A stretch of 23,342 nucleotides of DNA from positions 1-23,342 of the IMG/VR virus record IMGVR_UViG_3300009124_000107. One strand, given 5' to 3'. Every line of letters starts with the position of its first letter. Position 1 is the stretch's first letter. The notes below the pieces were generated by a model, which was not told the DNA's origin, ran no database searches, and saw only the letters and a list, made by a program, of their open reading frames with translations. A program made the position numbers and the translations under genes. Of this stretch, positions 1 to 9,800 are shown in pieces. This DNA is from a virus.

Positions 1-3000
1 CAACGTTCTACCAACAACTGGTGATATTCTACTCAAGGGTAGCGCAATCAATAAGAACGGTTCACTTGGTTGGATCTACGCTAACATCTACAATACTATT
101 CCAAACAATATTATTTCTTCTCTCGAAGTAATTGTAGATCAGGGTGTAAACATTGCTAAGTTTACTTTTGTAGATCAAAGCAGCAACCCCGTAACTATTG
201 GTTCACTTAACATTAAGTCTTCTTCTGAGATCAGACTACAGAACATCAACTATAATGGTCTGTTAAATGGAACTTGGAAGGTTGTTTCTACACCTTCTTA
301 CCCATATGATCCACAGGATAACGTAGTATACTTCCAGATCAATCCAAGAACTGGTACTCCAATCGGTGCATTTGATGTCAACTGGAATGCTGATATCATC
401 AACGGACCAGTTAATGCTTCTCCAAATGCTATTGTCTCCTTCTCTATTGCTAACTGGAAAGAAACCTCAATTATTGGTGCTGAGGCACTAAGAACTGAGA
501 CTGAGATCTATGGTGATTACAAACTTGGTATTAACACGATTGCAAGAGCTTCACATCTTGCTTACCTAGATGGATTCGTTGAACCAGTTAACACAGATCC
601 TCGTGCAAACCTAGATGTAATCGGTAACGCATACATCAGCGGTCGCTCGATGACTGACTGGTTGGCAGAAGATGACTACAACAACCGTGAGAGAAACAGA
701 ATCTCTGATGCTCTAGTTGTTGGTTGGAATGATGAAGTATCACCAAACAGCAATGATATCGATGCTGTTACTGCTGCTTTCCGTGTTTCCACTGAGACTT
801 CAGCAATCACTGAATCTGGTAGAGGAAATAACGAGAATAAGGTTGGTATTAACGTTAATAACAGCGAACTCGATAGAGCACTGGTTGTCAAGGGTGATGC
901 TAGATTCACTGAAGATGTACGCTTCGAGCGTGACATCGAGATCCATGGTGATGGTATTCTAACTGAGGTAAGAACTGATACCACAACTGGTACATTCAAC
1001 CTCATTACCGATACCAACTTCACTGGTACTCTGAATATTGCTAACTCTGCTAGCGTACTTAACTTTGTTAATACTGCTACCACGATCGAGATTGGCAATG
1101 ATGCTACAGCAAATTCATTCTACCTTGGCAATGATGTAGCAGGAGATCAGTTCGTCTACTTCGGTAATACTTCAGATCATAGCAACTTCTTCATCGGTAA
1201 CACACCTGATAGTGCTACTGTTGCTGCTGATGGTTCTGTAGCAACTCCTGGATTCGGTATCAGCAAGACAGTAATTGGTGGTGCTTTCGGTAACACCAAC
1301 CAAGATCTCTCCTATGTAAGAATCTCAGCACAGAATCTACGTGTTGATGGTGATCAGTGGTTAGGATTCCGCCGTCAGGGTGGCACTGCTAGCCTCAGAT
1401 CTCAGGCATCCTTCATCAACTTCTTCTCCAACTCTGGTGGTCCTTCGACTATTAACTTCGGTCTCAATGCTTCTGAAATTAATATCGCAGGTCAGGGTGG
1501 TACAACCACAATCAACAACTCACTACATGTTGTTGCTTCTGCTAAGTTTGATGGCAACATCTTACTCTGTGGTGGTCTTGCTGCCTTCTCCTTCACTGGA
1601 AACAGAGCACAGATGGGATCAACCATCTCTACCCATCAAGATGGTGTAGAACCAGATGGTTCATTTACTAAGAACGTTGATATCCTTAACGTTCTAGTTC
1701 TAGATCCAACTGATGATGGTTATAACCAAGTTGATACTGCTGGTTCTGGACAGTGGGGTGGTTCTGCATATCAGCAGACAATTACTAATATTGGTGGCAC
1801 ACCTGAAGTTGAACCTCAGGAACTACCAACTCTAACTAGTGACGAATACTATCTACCAATTAAAAATTCACCTAACCTCAATAATGGTGATCCATATCTA
1901 GTAACAGGTGATTACATTATCATCAACAGTGCTATTGGATCTGGTACTCACCCAGAATTTTTACAGATTCTTGAAGTTGTAAGAGCTAATGTTGGTCCTT
2001 ACTATCTAAGAGTTAAGCGTCAACCATTTGGTGCTTTTGGTGGTGTTCTAACCACACACGCTGATACAAATGCTATTTTCAAAGTTAACGTACAGTTTGA
2101 TGCTACTTGGTTGGAGCAAAGTGTTGATGGTCTTGGAGCACAAGATAGTTTCTACCTTGCTGAGTTTGGTGGCAACCTAACAAATAATGATTATGTAATT
2201 CTAAGTAGAAATGATGCTACTGGAACTCCAGAATATGTGAAAGTTGTTGCTCCTCTATCTGAAGAAGTTCAGAAGTTTAGAATCAACAACGGTCAAGATT
2301 GTGATGATGAAGCGGGTGATGTATTTGTTGTTAACTCTGTAACTGGTGACACTATCATCAAGGGTGGTACAACAATTAATAACACACTCACCATCTCTGG
2401 TGGATGTGGAACAATCAGTAACATCGCATTTGAAGCTGCTGGAACCGTCAATACTAAGGTATTGAGTAATGTTTCTGTTGTTACCCCAGACAAGACAATT
2501 AATGATATTCAAATTGGAGATGTAATTGAAGTTATCACCAATGAAGCTTCACTACAACCTCTATTTGATACGAGAATTGTTTCTATTGATTCGGTAAACA
2601 ATAGAATCTTCCTTGACAAACCAATGGCAGGTGGTGGTGCTGCAACAGTAACATTTGCAGCACGTAGAAATGAGAAACTTCTTCTAACAAATGGAGAGAG
2701 TGTTCCTACCTTCGAAGTCGATACTTGCACTGGAACCACTCATATTGGATCGCATTATGGAAGAATTGAGATTGAATTTGGTGAGACTGGTGGATACGCA
2801 AATAATATCGCAGATACCGATGATATCGTAACTGCATTTAATAATGGTGAGATTGAATACGCATATAGCTTCTACTATGATCCTCAGATGATGTCTGATG
2901 GTGGTCCTTCTACAACGATTAGGGCAACTGTCGCTGGTTCTTCCACTCAGATTCAGATTCCAGTTCAATCTCTGGGTGTTGGAACTGGTGCATTTGCAAT

Positions 3001-4297
3001 CGGTGATTATGTCTTCGTTGGAGATCCCACCGCTGCTTCTACTGGAATCGGAACGTTCCAAATCGGATACATCAATGATATTGTTGATAATGATCCAGCA
3101 AACCCAACTATTGTTATTCAGTCTGCTGGTGATGGTTTGATTACTAACGAACCATTTACTCCTGGAGACGATGTATTTACTGTTGGTAATGTTGTCAGAC
3201 GAGTAATCAAGCACAAAGAGTTTGCTAGAATCATTGACGTTGAGACAAGAACTAGAACAATTCAAGGATCTCAATCTACATATTGCTCGATTATCCTAGA
3301 TAAGGGTTATATCGTTCAGCAAAAACTAGATTATCTCGGATGGGTTGTTCTAGTCAACTCGGAGCATGAAGCACAGACGTTTGCTGCTGTTGCGGGAAGA
3401 CTCAAAGGTGTAGTCCACACTGCCGTCATGGACGAGCAGAGAAAGGATGGTGCTATTGAGTTTAGAAGTGGAACTCTAAATATCGCTTCTAGCATTCACA
3501 TGACTGGTGGAAGTCTTGAGATCTACGATTCTGTCAATCAAACGAGACTATTTGGTTTCGTTAATGATGACGGTCACGCAGATCACCAGGGTCTACTATT
3601 CTGGGATGCTGGTGTTGTTGCTCGTGGTGACTTCTATCTCTTTAGTTCTTCTGATCCAGAAAACATTATTCAGAATCCAGATAGCAATACTCCATCGTTC
3701 TTTGTTGATAACCTAGGTAATGTTGGTGCTGAAACTACACTTACGATTACTGGTAATGCACAAGTAACACCATCTACTACTGTAGAGCAGTTCTCTATTC
3801 AGAATCTAGGACCTAATGGAACTAAGAAGTTTGCAGTCAAGCAAGACAACTCAATCGACTCGTTCGGTTACACTAACTTCTTCACTTCGAGCGGTGGTTC
3901 TCATACCAGATACATTTCTAGTGCATCTGCTGAAGAGGATCTAACTCTACAACCTAACATCGTTTATATGGTAAATACTACAGCACAGTCAACGCTTGTA
4001 GTTACTCTACCAACTTCACCACAAACTGGCGATGTTGTTAGACTGATTGATGTCAGTGGTAACCTAAGTTACAACACTTCGCTTGTTGTAAGAACCGCTG
4101 AGTCTTCTGGAACTAAGATTCAAGGAGACAACACTGGAACATTGTTGGGTGGTAGATTAACTCCATATCCTTCTGGAGAACTAGTGATTCAAACTCCTAA
4201 CGCTGCATTCAGTCTTGTATATCTTGGATCTACTGATAGCAATGGTCAAGTCGGAATTCCTTCCGCAGTTCAAGGCTGGTGGTTAATGGAGGTCTAA
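1..4297 (+). CDS. Large tail-fibre-like virion protein, 5' end outside window
   Basis: The reading frame is open from base 2 to the TAA at 4295-4297, giving at least 1431 residues; the ATG at 650 is internal, because the same frame continues upstream without a stop. The protein is rich in Asn, Thr, Gly, Ser and Val, with short beta-type repeats of the pattern TTIxIG and several TLTI or TLNI strands, as in phage fibre shafts. Near the C terminus a segment resembles fibre-tip domains: it has VYMVNTT, then VTLPTSPQTGDVVRLID and a final WWLMEV. No enzyme motif is visible. The next three genes encode collar-domain tail proteins, so a role as a long tail fibre or baseplate-attached fibre is inferred. 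Structural role fairly sure; exact subunit unknown. Confidence 0.75.
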   Translation, partial: NVLPTTGDILLKGSAINKNGSLGWIYANIYNTIPNNIISSLEVIVDQGVNIAKFTFVDQSSNPVTIGSLNIKSSSEIRLQNINYNGLLNGTWKVVSTPSYPYDPQDNVVYFQINPRTGTPIGAFDVNWNADIINGPVNASPNAIVSFSIANWKETSIIGAEALRTETEIYGDYKLGINTIARASHLAYLDGFVEPVNTDPRANLDVIGNAYISGRSMTDWLAEDDYNNRERNRISDALVVGWNDEVSPNSNDIDAVTAAFRVSTETSAITESGRGNNENKVGINVNNSELDRALVVKGDARFTEDVRFERDIEIHGDGILTEVRTDTTTGTFNLITDTNFTGTLNIANSASVLNFVNTATTIEIGNDATANSFYLGNDVAGDQFVYFGNTSDHSNFFIGNTPDSATVAADGSVATPGFGISKTVIGGAFGNTNQDLSYVRISAQNLRVDGDQWLGFRRQGGTASLRSQASFINFFSNSGGPSTINFGLNASEINIAGQGGTTTINNSLHVVASAKFDGNILLCGGLAAFSFTGNRAQMGSTISTHQDGVEPDGSFTKNVDILNVLVLDPTDDGYNQVDTAGSGQWGGSAYQQTITNIGGTPEVEPQELPTLTSDEYYLPIKNSPNLNNGDPYLVTGDYIIINSAIGSGTHPEFLQILEVVRANVGPYYLRVKRQPFGAFGGVLTTHADTNAIFKVNVQFDATWLEQSVDGLGAQDSFYLAEFGGNLTNNDYVILSRNDATGTPEYVKVVAPLSEEVQKFRINNGQDCDDEAGDVFVVNSVTGDTIIKGGTTINNTLTISGGCGTISNIAFEAAGTVNTKVLSNVSVVTPDKTINDIQIGDVIEVITNEASLQPLFDTRIVSIDSVNNRIFLDKPMAGGGAATVTFAARRNEKLLLTNGESVPTFEVDTCTGTTHIGSHYGRIEIEFGETGGYANNIADTDDIVTAFNNGEIEYAYSFYYDPQMMSDGGPSTTIRATVAGSSTQIQIPVQSLGVGTGAFAIGDYVFVGDPTAASTGIGTFQIGYINDIVDNDPANPTIVIQSAGDGLITNEPFTPGDDVFTVGNVVRRVIKHKEFARIIDVETRTRTIQGSQSTYCSIILDKGYIVQQKLDYLGWVVLVNSEHEAQTFAAVAGRLKGVVHTAVMDEQRKDGAIEFRSGTLNIASSIHMTGGSLEIYDSVNQTRLFGFVNDDGHADHQGLLFWDAGVVARGDFYLFSSSDPENIIQNPDSNTPSFFVDNLGNVGAETTLTITGNAQVTPSTTVEQFSIQNLGPNGTKKFAVKQDNSIDSFGYTNFFTSSGGSHTRYISSASAEEDLTLQPNIVYMVNTTAQSTLVVTLPTSPQTGDVVRLIDVSGNLSYNTSLVVRTAESSGTKIQGDNTGTLLGGRLTPYPSGELVIQTPNAAFSLVYLGSTDSNGQVGIPSAVQGWWLMEV

Positions 4298-4300
4298 TAA

Positions 4301-5548
4301 ATGGCAAGTTACAATAGAATCAGGGCATCAAAACAGTCCCCTATCGGGACTATCATGCCCTGGGGAGGTTCATCTAGTAATTCAAAACTAGATGAGGATG
4401 CTATTCCAACTGGTTGGATAGTGTGTAGGGGACAAACTCTTCTAGCAAGAGATTATCCCTTACTTGCTCAACTTTTAGGAAATACTTATGGTCCTTTTCA
4501 GGAACCTGGGGGACCAGCTGTTGGTATTCAAAACACGTATCCAAATTATGATGAAAATGATCTATTTACTTTGCCTAATCTAAACAATACTGGCATGGTA
4601 GATCTTGAAGGATCTAGATTAGATCCAGAAGATCAGTTAGTTGTCGGTCAATATGTTACAGAAAATGGTGCTGATGCTTCTCCCCCAAACATTGCTCTTT
4701 CTTATATTGATGTAAACTTTTCAATTGAATCAGATTCTAATCTGAGTGGTAAGATCACAGGTATTACTATTGAAGATCCTGCATATTTTGCTACTGGTAG
4801 AATTATTCCTAGAAAATTAGGTATTGACCATACCCCAGGTCACAGTCACCCACAACCAGAAGACGCAGATCAGAAATATCCATCTGCTGTTCTTGGTGGT
4901 GGTTACGTGGGACTATTTGAAGCTGGCAACTATGATGTTCAGGATTCTGAGTATACTACTGTTAGTGCTGAACCAATCAATCCATCAGAAGATAGTGCTG
5001 ATAGATTTAATCCTGGCACAGCACTTGTAACTTGGTATGATGAAGCATCTTTCACCCTGCCAACTATGAACCAGTTCAGGGATTTTACTGCGGCACCTGC
5101 TAATGTTCCTGCTATCCCTGGAACATCTAGATCAGTTAGTGGTTATGGAAATACTGTTGATTATGAAGATCCAAACACGTGTATTATTAATGTTCAAGCA
5201 CCCGCTGTTTCATCACCATTTCCCCCATCTGGATTGTATCAAGGACTAAAAAACTTTTATAGTGGTGGAGCAGTTGCGCCATCTAGAGGTGGATCGACCT
5301 TAAAACCATATCCAACCACACTGAACCACAATGCTGATGCGTGGAACTCAGAGTCTCTTGCTTCTCACAATCACTTCACGATTGACCTTGCTATGACGAA
5401 GGGACAAATGAGAATTCCTGGCACAATCCTCATAAATAATATGACGACAGGAACTATCGCTCCAGTCAGTGTTGATAAGGCGTTAAGTGTTCAAATCAAT
5501 GCAAATACACCTTCAGTTACAACTCTGATTATAATGAGGGCATACTAA
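4301..5548 (+). CDS. Tail collar domain protein (short-tail-fibre-like) 1
   Basis: This 415-residue protein carries a phage tail collar domain at about residues 14-64: PIGTIMPW, then PTGWIVCRGQ, then DYPLLAQLLGNTYG. That is the usual collar pattern of a Gly-Trp/Cys-Arg-Gly core followed by a Tyr-Pro-Leu helix. Two HxH motifs occur, H181/H183 and H356/H358; in T4 gp12 and gp37 HxH pairs bind metal inside the fibre trimer, so the same is inferred here. The C terminus (about 60 residues after the second HxH) resembles that of the next gene. The start is supported by GGAGG at 4288-4292, eight bases upstream. It lies three bases after the preceding gene. Likely a baseplate or fibre component; which one is not resolved. 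Confidence 0.85.
   Translation: MASYNRIRASKQSPIGTIMPWGGSSSNSKLDEDAIPTGWIVCRGQTLLARDYPLLAQLLGNTYGPFQEPGGPAVGIQNTYPNYDENDLFTLPNLNNTGMVDLEGSRLDPEDQLVVGQYVTENGADASPPNIALSYIDVNFSIESDSNLSGKITGITIEDPAYFATGRIIPRKLGIDHTPGHSHPQPEDADQKYPSAVLGGGYVGLFEAGNYDVQDSEYTTVSAEPINPSEDSADRFNPGTALVTWYDEASFTLPTMNQFRDFTAAPANVPAIPGTSRSVSGYGNTVDYEDPNTCIINVQAPAVSSPFPPSGLYQGLKNFYSGGAVAPSRGGSTLKPYPTTLNHNADAWNSESLASHNHFTIDLAMTKGQMRIPGTILINNMTTGTIAPVSVDKALSVQINANTPSVTTLIIMRAY
5431..5438 (+). promoter_or_regulatory. Candidate phage late promoter CATAAATA
   Basis: CATAAATA matches the T4-type late promoter core (NATAAATA in cyanophages). It lies inside the 3' end of the first collar gene, about 110 bases before the start of the second. 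It could give separate late transcription of the second and third collar genes. It is only eight bases long and also encodes protein, so chance occurrence is possible. Confidence 0.35.
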
Positions 5549-6853
5549 ATGGCAGTATTTTATAACAGAGAAAAATCTAAGATTGGAACAACTACTGGAT
5601 CAATTATTAATTGGTCTAGGCAATTAACATCAAATGATCCAGAGGATACTCAGACAAGAGATCAACTGCCAGCTGGATATTTGAGATGTGATGGATCTAT
5701 TTACGCTGCCGAGGTGTTTCCTGCATTAGCAGAAGTTTTGGGAACAGGACAGCAATCTAGATTTAGAAAACCAACTCAAACTCTGTTAGATAACCAATTT
5801 CAATTGCCAGATTTTGGATCCAAAAAGATTCGTGCGTCTAGTGGCGCAAACTTAGGAGATTATGTTGATCTCTATATCCAAGATGACAATGACAATACCA
5901 TTACAAAATCTGGTGTTGGATTAGAAGTTCAAAGTAATATTGGAACACAATACGAGATTCTTTATCAAGGATCATTCTTCTTGCCATCTCAAACCATTCC
6001 TATCACAGGTGAGCCAGGATTTACTAGATCAACTGGTAACTATACAGAGATAACGGATGTCTTGCAAAATGCATTCATCCCACACGCACACTTCCACGAT
6101 GGCAACAGAACTAGAGTTGCATCATCAACTGGAAATGAGTATGCAGCATTTGGTAGAAACTCATATATTAAAAAATCTACATTGTGTGCAGTTGATTGGG
6201 CAAATAATACTAGACAAGATCTTTGCTACTACAATGCTACCAGAATTAGATTATCATCTGTTGTGCAGCAAGAGTCTAACGCTGCTGGATGCCAAAGAAC
6301 ATACTATGCTGGATGTTTCAGTGGTTGTGAATTTACATCATCATATGAGTGTTTGATTCCCGATGGATATACTTGTGGATTCCCAATTTGGTCTGGTAGT
6401 GGTGGTGGATGTCCTGGTGCTGGTTCACAAGAAAATGCAACTTGTGGAAACATTCAGTATCAGGGAACTGTTGCTGTAAAATGTCAATCTGTTGGATTCC
6501 CTGGTTGTGCTATTGGTGGATTCATTGCACAACCAAGAACTGGTCCAGTTACATTGCCATCAAACTATAGTGATTCTAACTTGCCATTTGATTCATTTAA
6601 AGATTCTGATCAGGATGCGTATGCTGCTATTAATAACGTAACAAACCAAGTTGTGGCAACTGGTAATGACGGATCACATAGACACTTTGTTAATTTTAGT
6701 GCTGACCCACATACATATCAAGTGAACACAAGTCCAAGTTTTATTCCTTCATCAAACTTAGTTTCTACTATTAGTATTAATGTCAATGAAGAGAATAAAG
6801 CAGATCAATTTATTCAGCCATATATCGTTCAAGAGTTTCTTATTAAATACTAA
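5549..6853 (+). CDS. Tail collar domain protein 2 with cysteine-rich insert
   Basis: A 434-residue paralogue of its neighbours. The collar domain is at about residues 13-67: GSIINW, PAGYLRCDGS and VFPALAEVLGTG. HxH motifs are at H179/H181 (with H183 also near) and H377/H379, and the last residues (VQEFLIKY) match the ends of the adjacent collar proteins. Between the two HxH sites lies an unusual insert, C213 to C320, with 11 cysteines in 108 residues plus many Gly and aromatic residues; the flanking collar genes lack it. GAGG at 5536-5539 supports the ATG. Its stop overlaps the next ATG by one base. Probably a tail or baseplate receptor-contact protein; the insert could be disulphide- or metal-stabilised after release from the cell. 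Confidence 0.82.
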   Translation: MAVFYNREKSKIGTTTGSIINWSRQLTSNDPEDTQTRDQLPAGYLRCDGSIYAAEVFPALAEVLGTGQQSRFRKPTQTLLDNQFQLPDFGSKKIRASSGANLGDYVDLYIQDDNDNTITKSGVGLEVQSNIGTQYEILYQGSFFLPSQTIPITGEPGFTRSTGNYTEITDVLQNAFIPHAHFHDGNRTRVASSTGNEYAAFGRNSYIKKSTLCAVDWANNTRQDLCYYNATRIRLSSVVQQESNAAGCQRTYYAGCFSGCEFTSSYECLIPDGYTCGFPIWSGSGGGCPGAGSQENATCGNIQYQGTVAVKCQSVGFPGCAIGGFIAQPRTGPVTLPSNYSDSNLPFDSFKDSDQDAYAAINNVTNQVVATGNDGSHRHFVNFSADPHTYQVNTSPSFIPSSNLVSTISINVNEENKADQFIQPYIVQEFLIKY

Positions 6854-9800
6854 TGACAGTCTCGTATAGAAATCGATTTACATCGTATAAACAAGAAACT
6901 GACGGACAGTATGCACCTGTCGGTTCAATTGTTTCTGTCTTAGTAGATTCCTTTTCAAATAATACTCAATCTGCTGAATATGGGTATAAAAATTATCTCT
7001 ATTGTGATGGTAGAGAATTAAATATTAGAGATTATCCATTTTTATATCGTTCGGTTGGAAACACATATGGCGGATCCACTACTGTAGAAAAAACTCAACC
7101 AACACAATCTGGTGGTGTAACTAAACTATATTGGATTAACGGTAAAGCATTCTTTAACTTACTACAAGATGGATCTGTTACTGGTGGTTTGAAACTACCA
7201 TATCCATATGGTGTAAATTTTAGAATTTCGGATGATGGAAATGGTAGAGGTGGATTGGATGCCACAAATTTCCCATATGATACATTCTTCTCTACTCAAG
7301 CTCCAACAGAAAATGTTTCTGCATATCTTCCTGGTGATGGAACGGAGTATGCATACGAACTTATATTTCCAGACAGTGTAACACCAACTCCTGGTGCAAC
7401 CGTTGTTTTTACTAGTGGAACTCATCCAAACATTTCATTTAGAAAAAACTTTAGTGAATCTGATTATCCATTCCAAGTAGGAACTTTTAGACTACCTGAC
7501 TACAGAGATAAAGTTATCGTTGGTTACGGTGCTGTAGATGGTGAAGGGTCTCCAACTGTTGAGAATGCACTTATCAACAACGTTGGACAAACTGGAGGTA
7601 GATGGTATATCTCTCAAAATAATTTGATTGATGGTGGAGTGTTCTTCACGGTTGGTAATGTTAGAACAACTGGATATACAAATATTTCTGCGGATATTTT
7701 CACGTATATTACTGGATCTGTTGAATATACACTGGGACCAATTGATGACTATATTTTCAGTAGACCAGTAGAGCACTTCCACTACATCCTTTCATCCGAA
7801 CCAGATGAAGGACTAGAAGCTGAATTTGGATCATCTCCTTCTGATCAATATGCTGTTCTATACAACAAATCTAGATCTAACATTGCACCTTTTGAACCAC
7901 AAGGATCTAGTGGATTAGCATTGGGACACTCTCATGGTTTAACTTCGGAACCATTGAATGATCCAAGAATGGCAACATATGGTAACGTTGGTGGTATTGG
8001 TGGTGAAGATCCTAACGTTCCAGCTGATATCAATTACGATGTTAATGATTCTATTTTAACTAATACTGCTTCATATAGTGGTGTATCATTGGAACTATAT
8101 GGCACTGGATCTGGTGAAATTGGTGGGTTTTCTGGTCCTGCAGTTACTGATAAGGGAGACAGATATCTAGCATTTGGATATGGTAATAGTGGAACTTTTG
8201 GTTCATCTTTGCAGACAAATAGATCTGTTACCTATACAATGGATTTTACTGGATATACTCAGTTATATATTTTTGCTATTTGTGGCAATGATAGCAATGG
8301 TGGGGAGAGACCAAACAATATTGGTGAAGGACTTCAAGTTACTATTGGTGGAAACACACAACAAATTATTCCATCAGGTCAAGATTTCAATGCTCAAAAT
8401 GGTATTGAAGCTGGAACAGGATTTGATGCATATGATGCTGTATATGCATATTGGACTCAGAGCTTTATAAACATTCCTGCTGCCAATCAAACAGCAGGAC
8501 AAACTGTTACCATCTCACAGACATGTCAGAACGCTGGTGGTGGAAATGAATTGCAACCTGGCAATGAGGGTTCTACAAACGCACTTGATATGTTTGGTAT
8601 TCAATCAATTGGATTGCGTGGTGGTATTCCAGAAGTTCCACCAGATCCAAATGGAACTTATCCTGTAACAGGATCTCCATTGGTAACGATTAGCAGTCTT
8701 ACATATGATTCTGCTAATGGATATGCTATCGCTGGTAGTGGAGCTCCACATGGATTTGACTCGGGTATGATTGTTAATATCAGTGGTGCCTTGCCAGTAG
8801 AATTTAATGGTGCAGTTGAGGTTTTACCTGATCAATTGAGTAGTGTTTCATTTACATATGTTCCTTTGAATGGTGCAGTTCCATCGCCAACAACTGCTAC
8901 TGGCACAATCACAGCAAGGATTGCATCTGGTAGTTTTAGTGATGTCACTACTACTCCTGCTCCAAAAGTTTATGTTATTAACAATAATACTGTTGTTGGT
9001 GGTAAGCCAGATGTCTTTGAAGTTCCTGGAACTGGCGTAATTTTCCAAGACCAATATATTACAGCACCAGACACCATTAATATGAGTCCAGTAGCTACTG
9101 GACCTGGAGAGTCTTTCTCTCAAATTACTGTAAATTTAGTTGCTCCTGGTGGCGGCGGTGCTGGTAGTTTTGGCGATGGTGGTGATGCGGGATATGCATA
9201 TGCAACATTTAACTGGAAAGGGACAAATAGAACCATTTATGCTTATGGTGGAGATGGTGGAACAAGAGGAAATAATGGAGGTGCAGGTGGATCTGGTGGA
9301 ACATTCCTTATTCCTACGGAACTAATTAACGATCCAGATTTCCAATATACTGCTGTTAATGGTATTGACGGTCAGACTGGTGGTGGAACTGGCACTGATA
9401 CTGCTTCTACTAGTGGTGGTGGAACTGATAATGCATATGGAACTGGCGGTAATGGCAATTCAACATCATTCGTAACTCAGGAAGCGGGAACATGGGAAAC
9501 GTATACTACTAGTGGAACATGGTCTGCTCCAAGTCCATCAAGTGGAGAAACTTCTAGAAACGTCCAAATTCAACTCGCTGGTGCTGGTGGCGGTGGTGGT
9601 AACCCAAATGCCAACTCTGGTTGTGGTGGTGGAGCTATTGGTGGAGTTGGTGGAGGTGGTGCATTGCTAACAGCAACACTATCTCAACAACCATCAACTC
9701 TTTCTTATACCCTTGGAACTGGCGGTAGTCCTGGTTTCAACAACAAAGATGGCAACACAGGAACTGGATCTGAAGCTGGATCATCAGCTGGTGGTGGCGG

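Noticed and set aside
650-652. ATG as the true start of the first gene
   Set aside because: The frame is open without a stop back to base 2 and codes for the same type of beta-rich protein, so the gene starts before the window.
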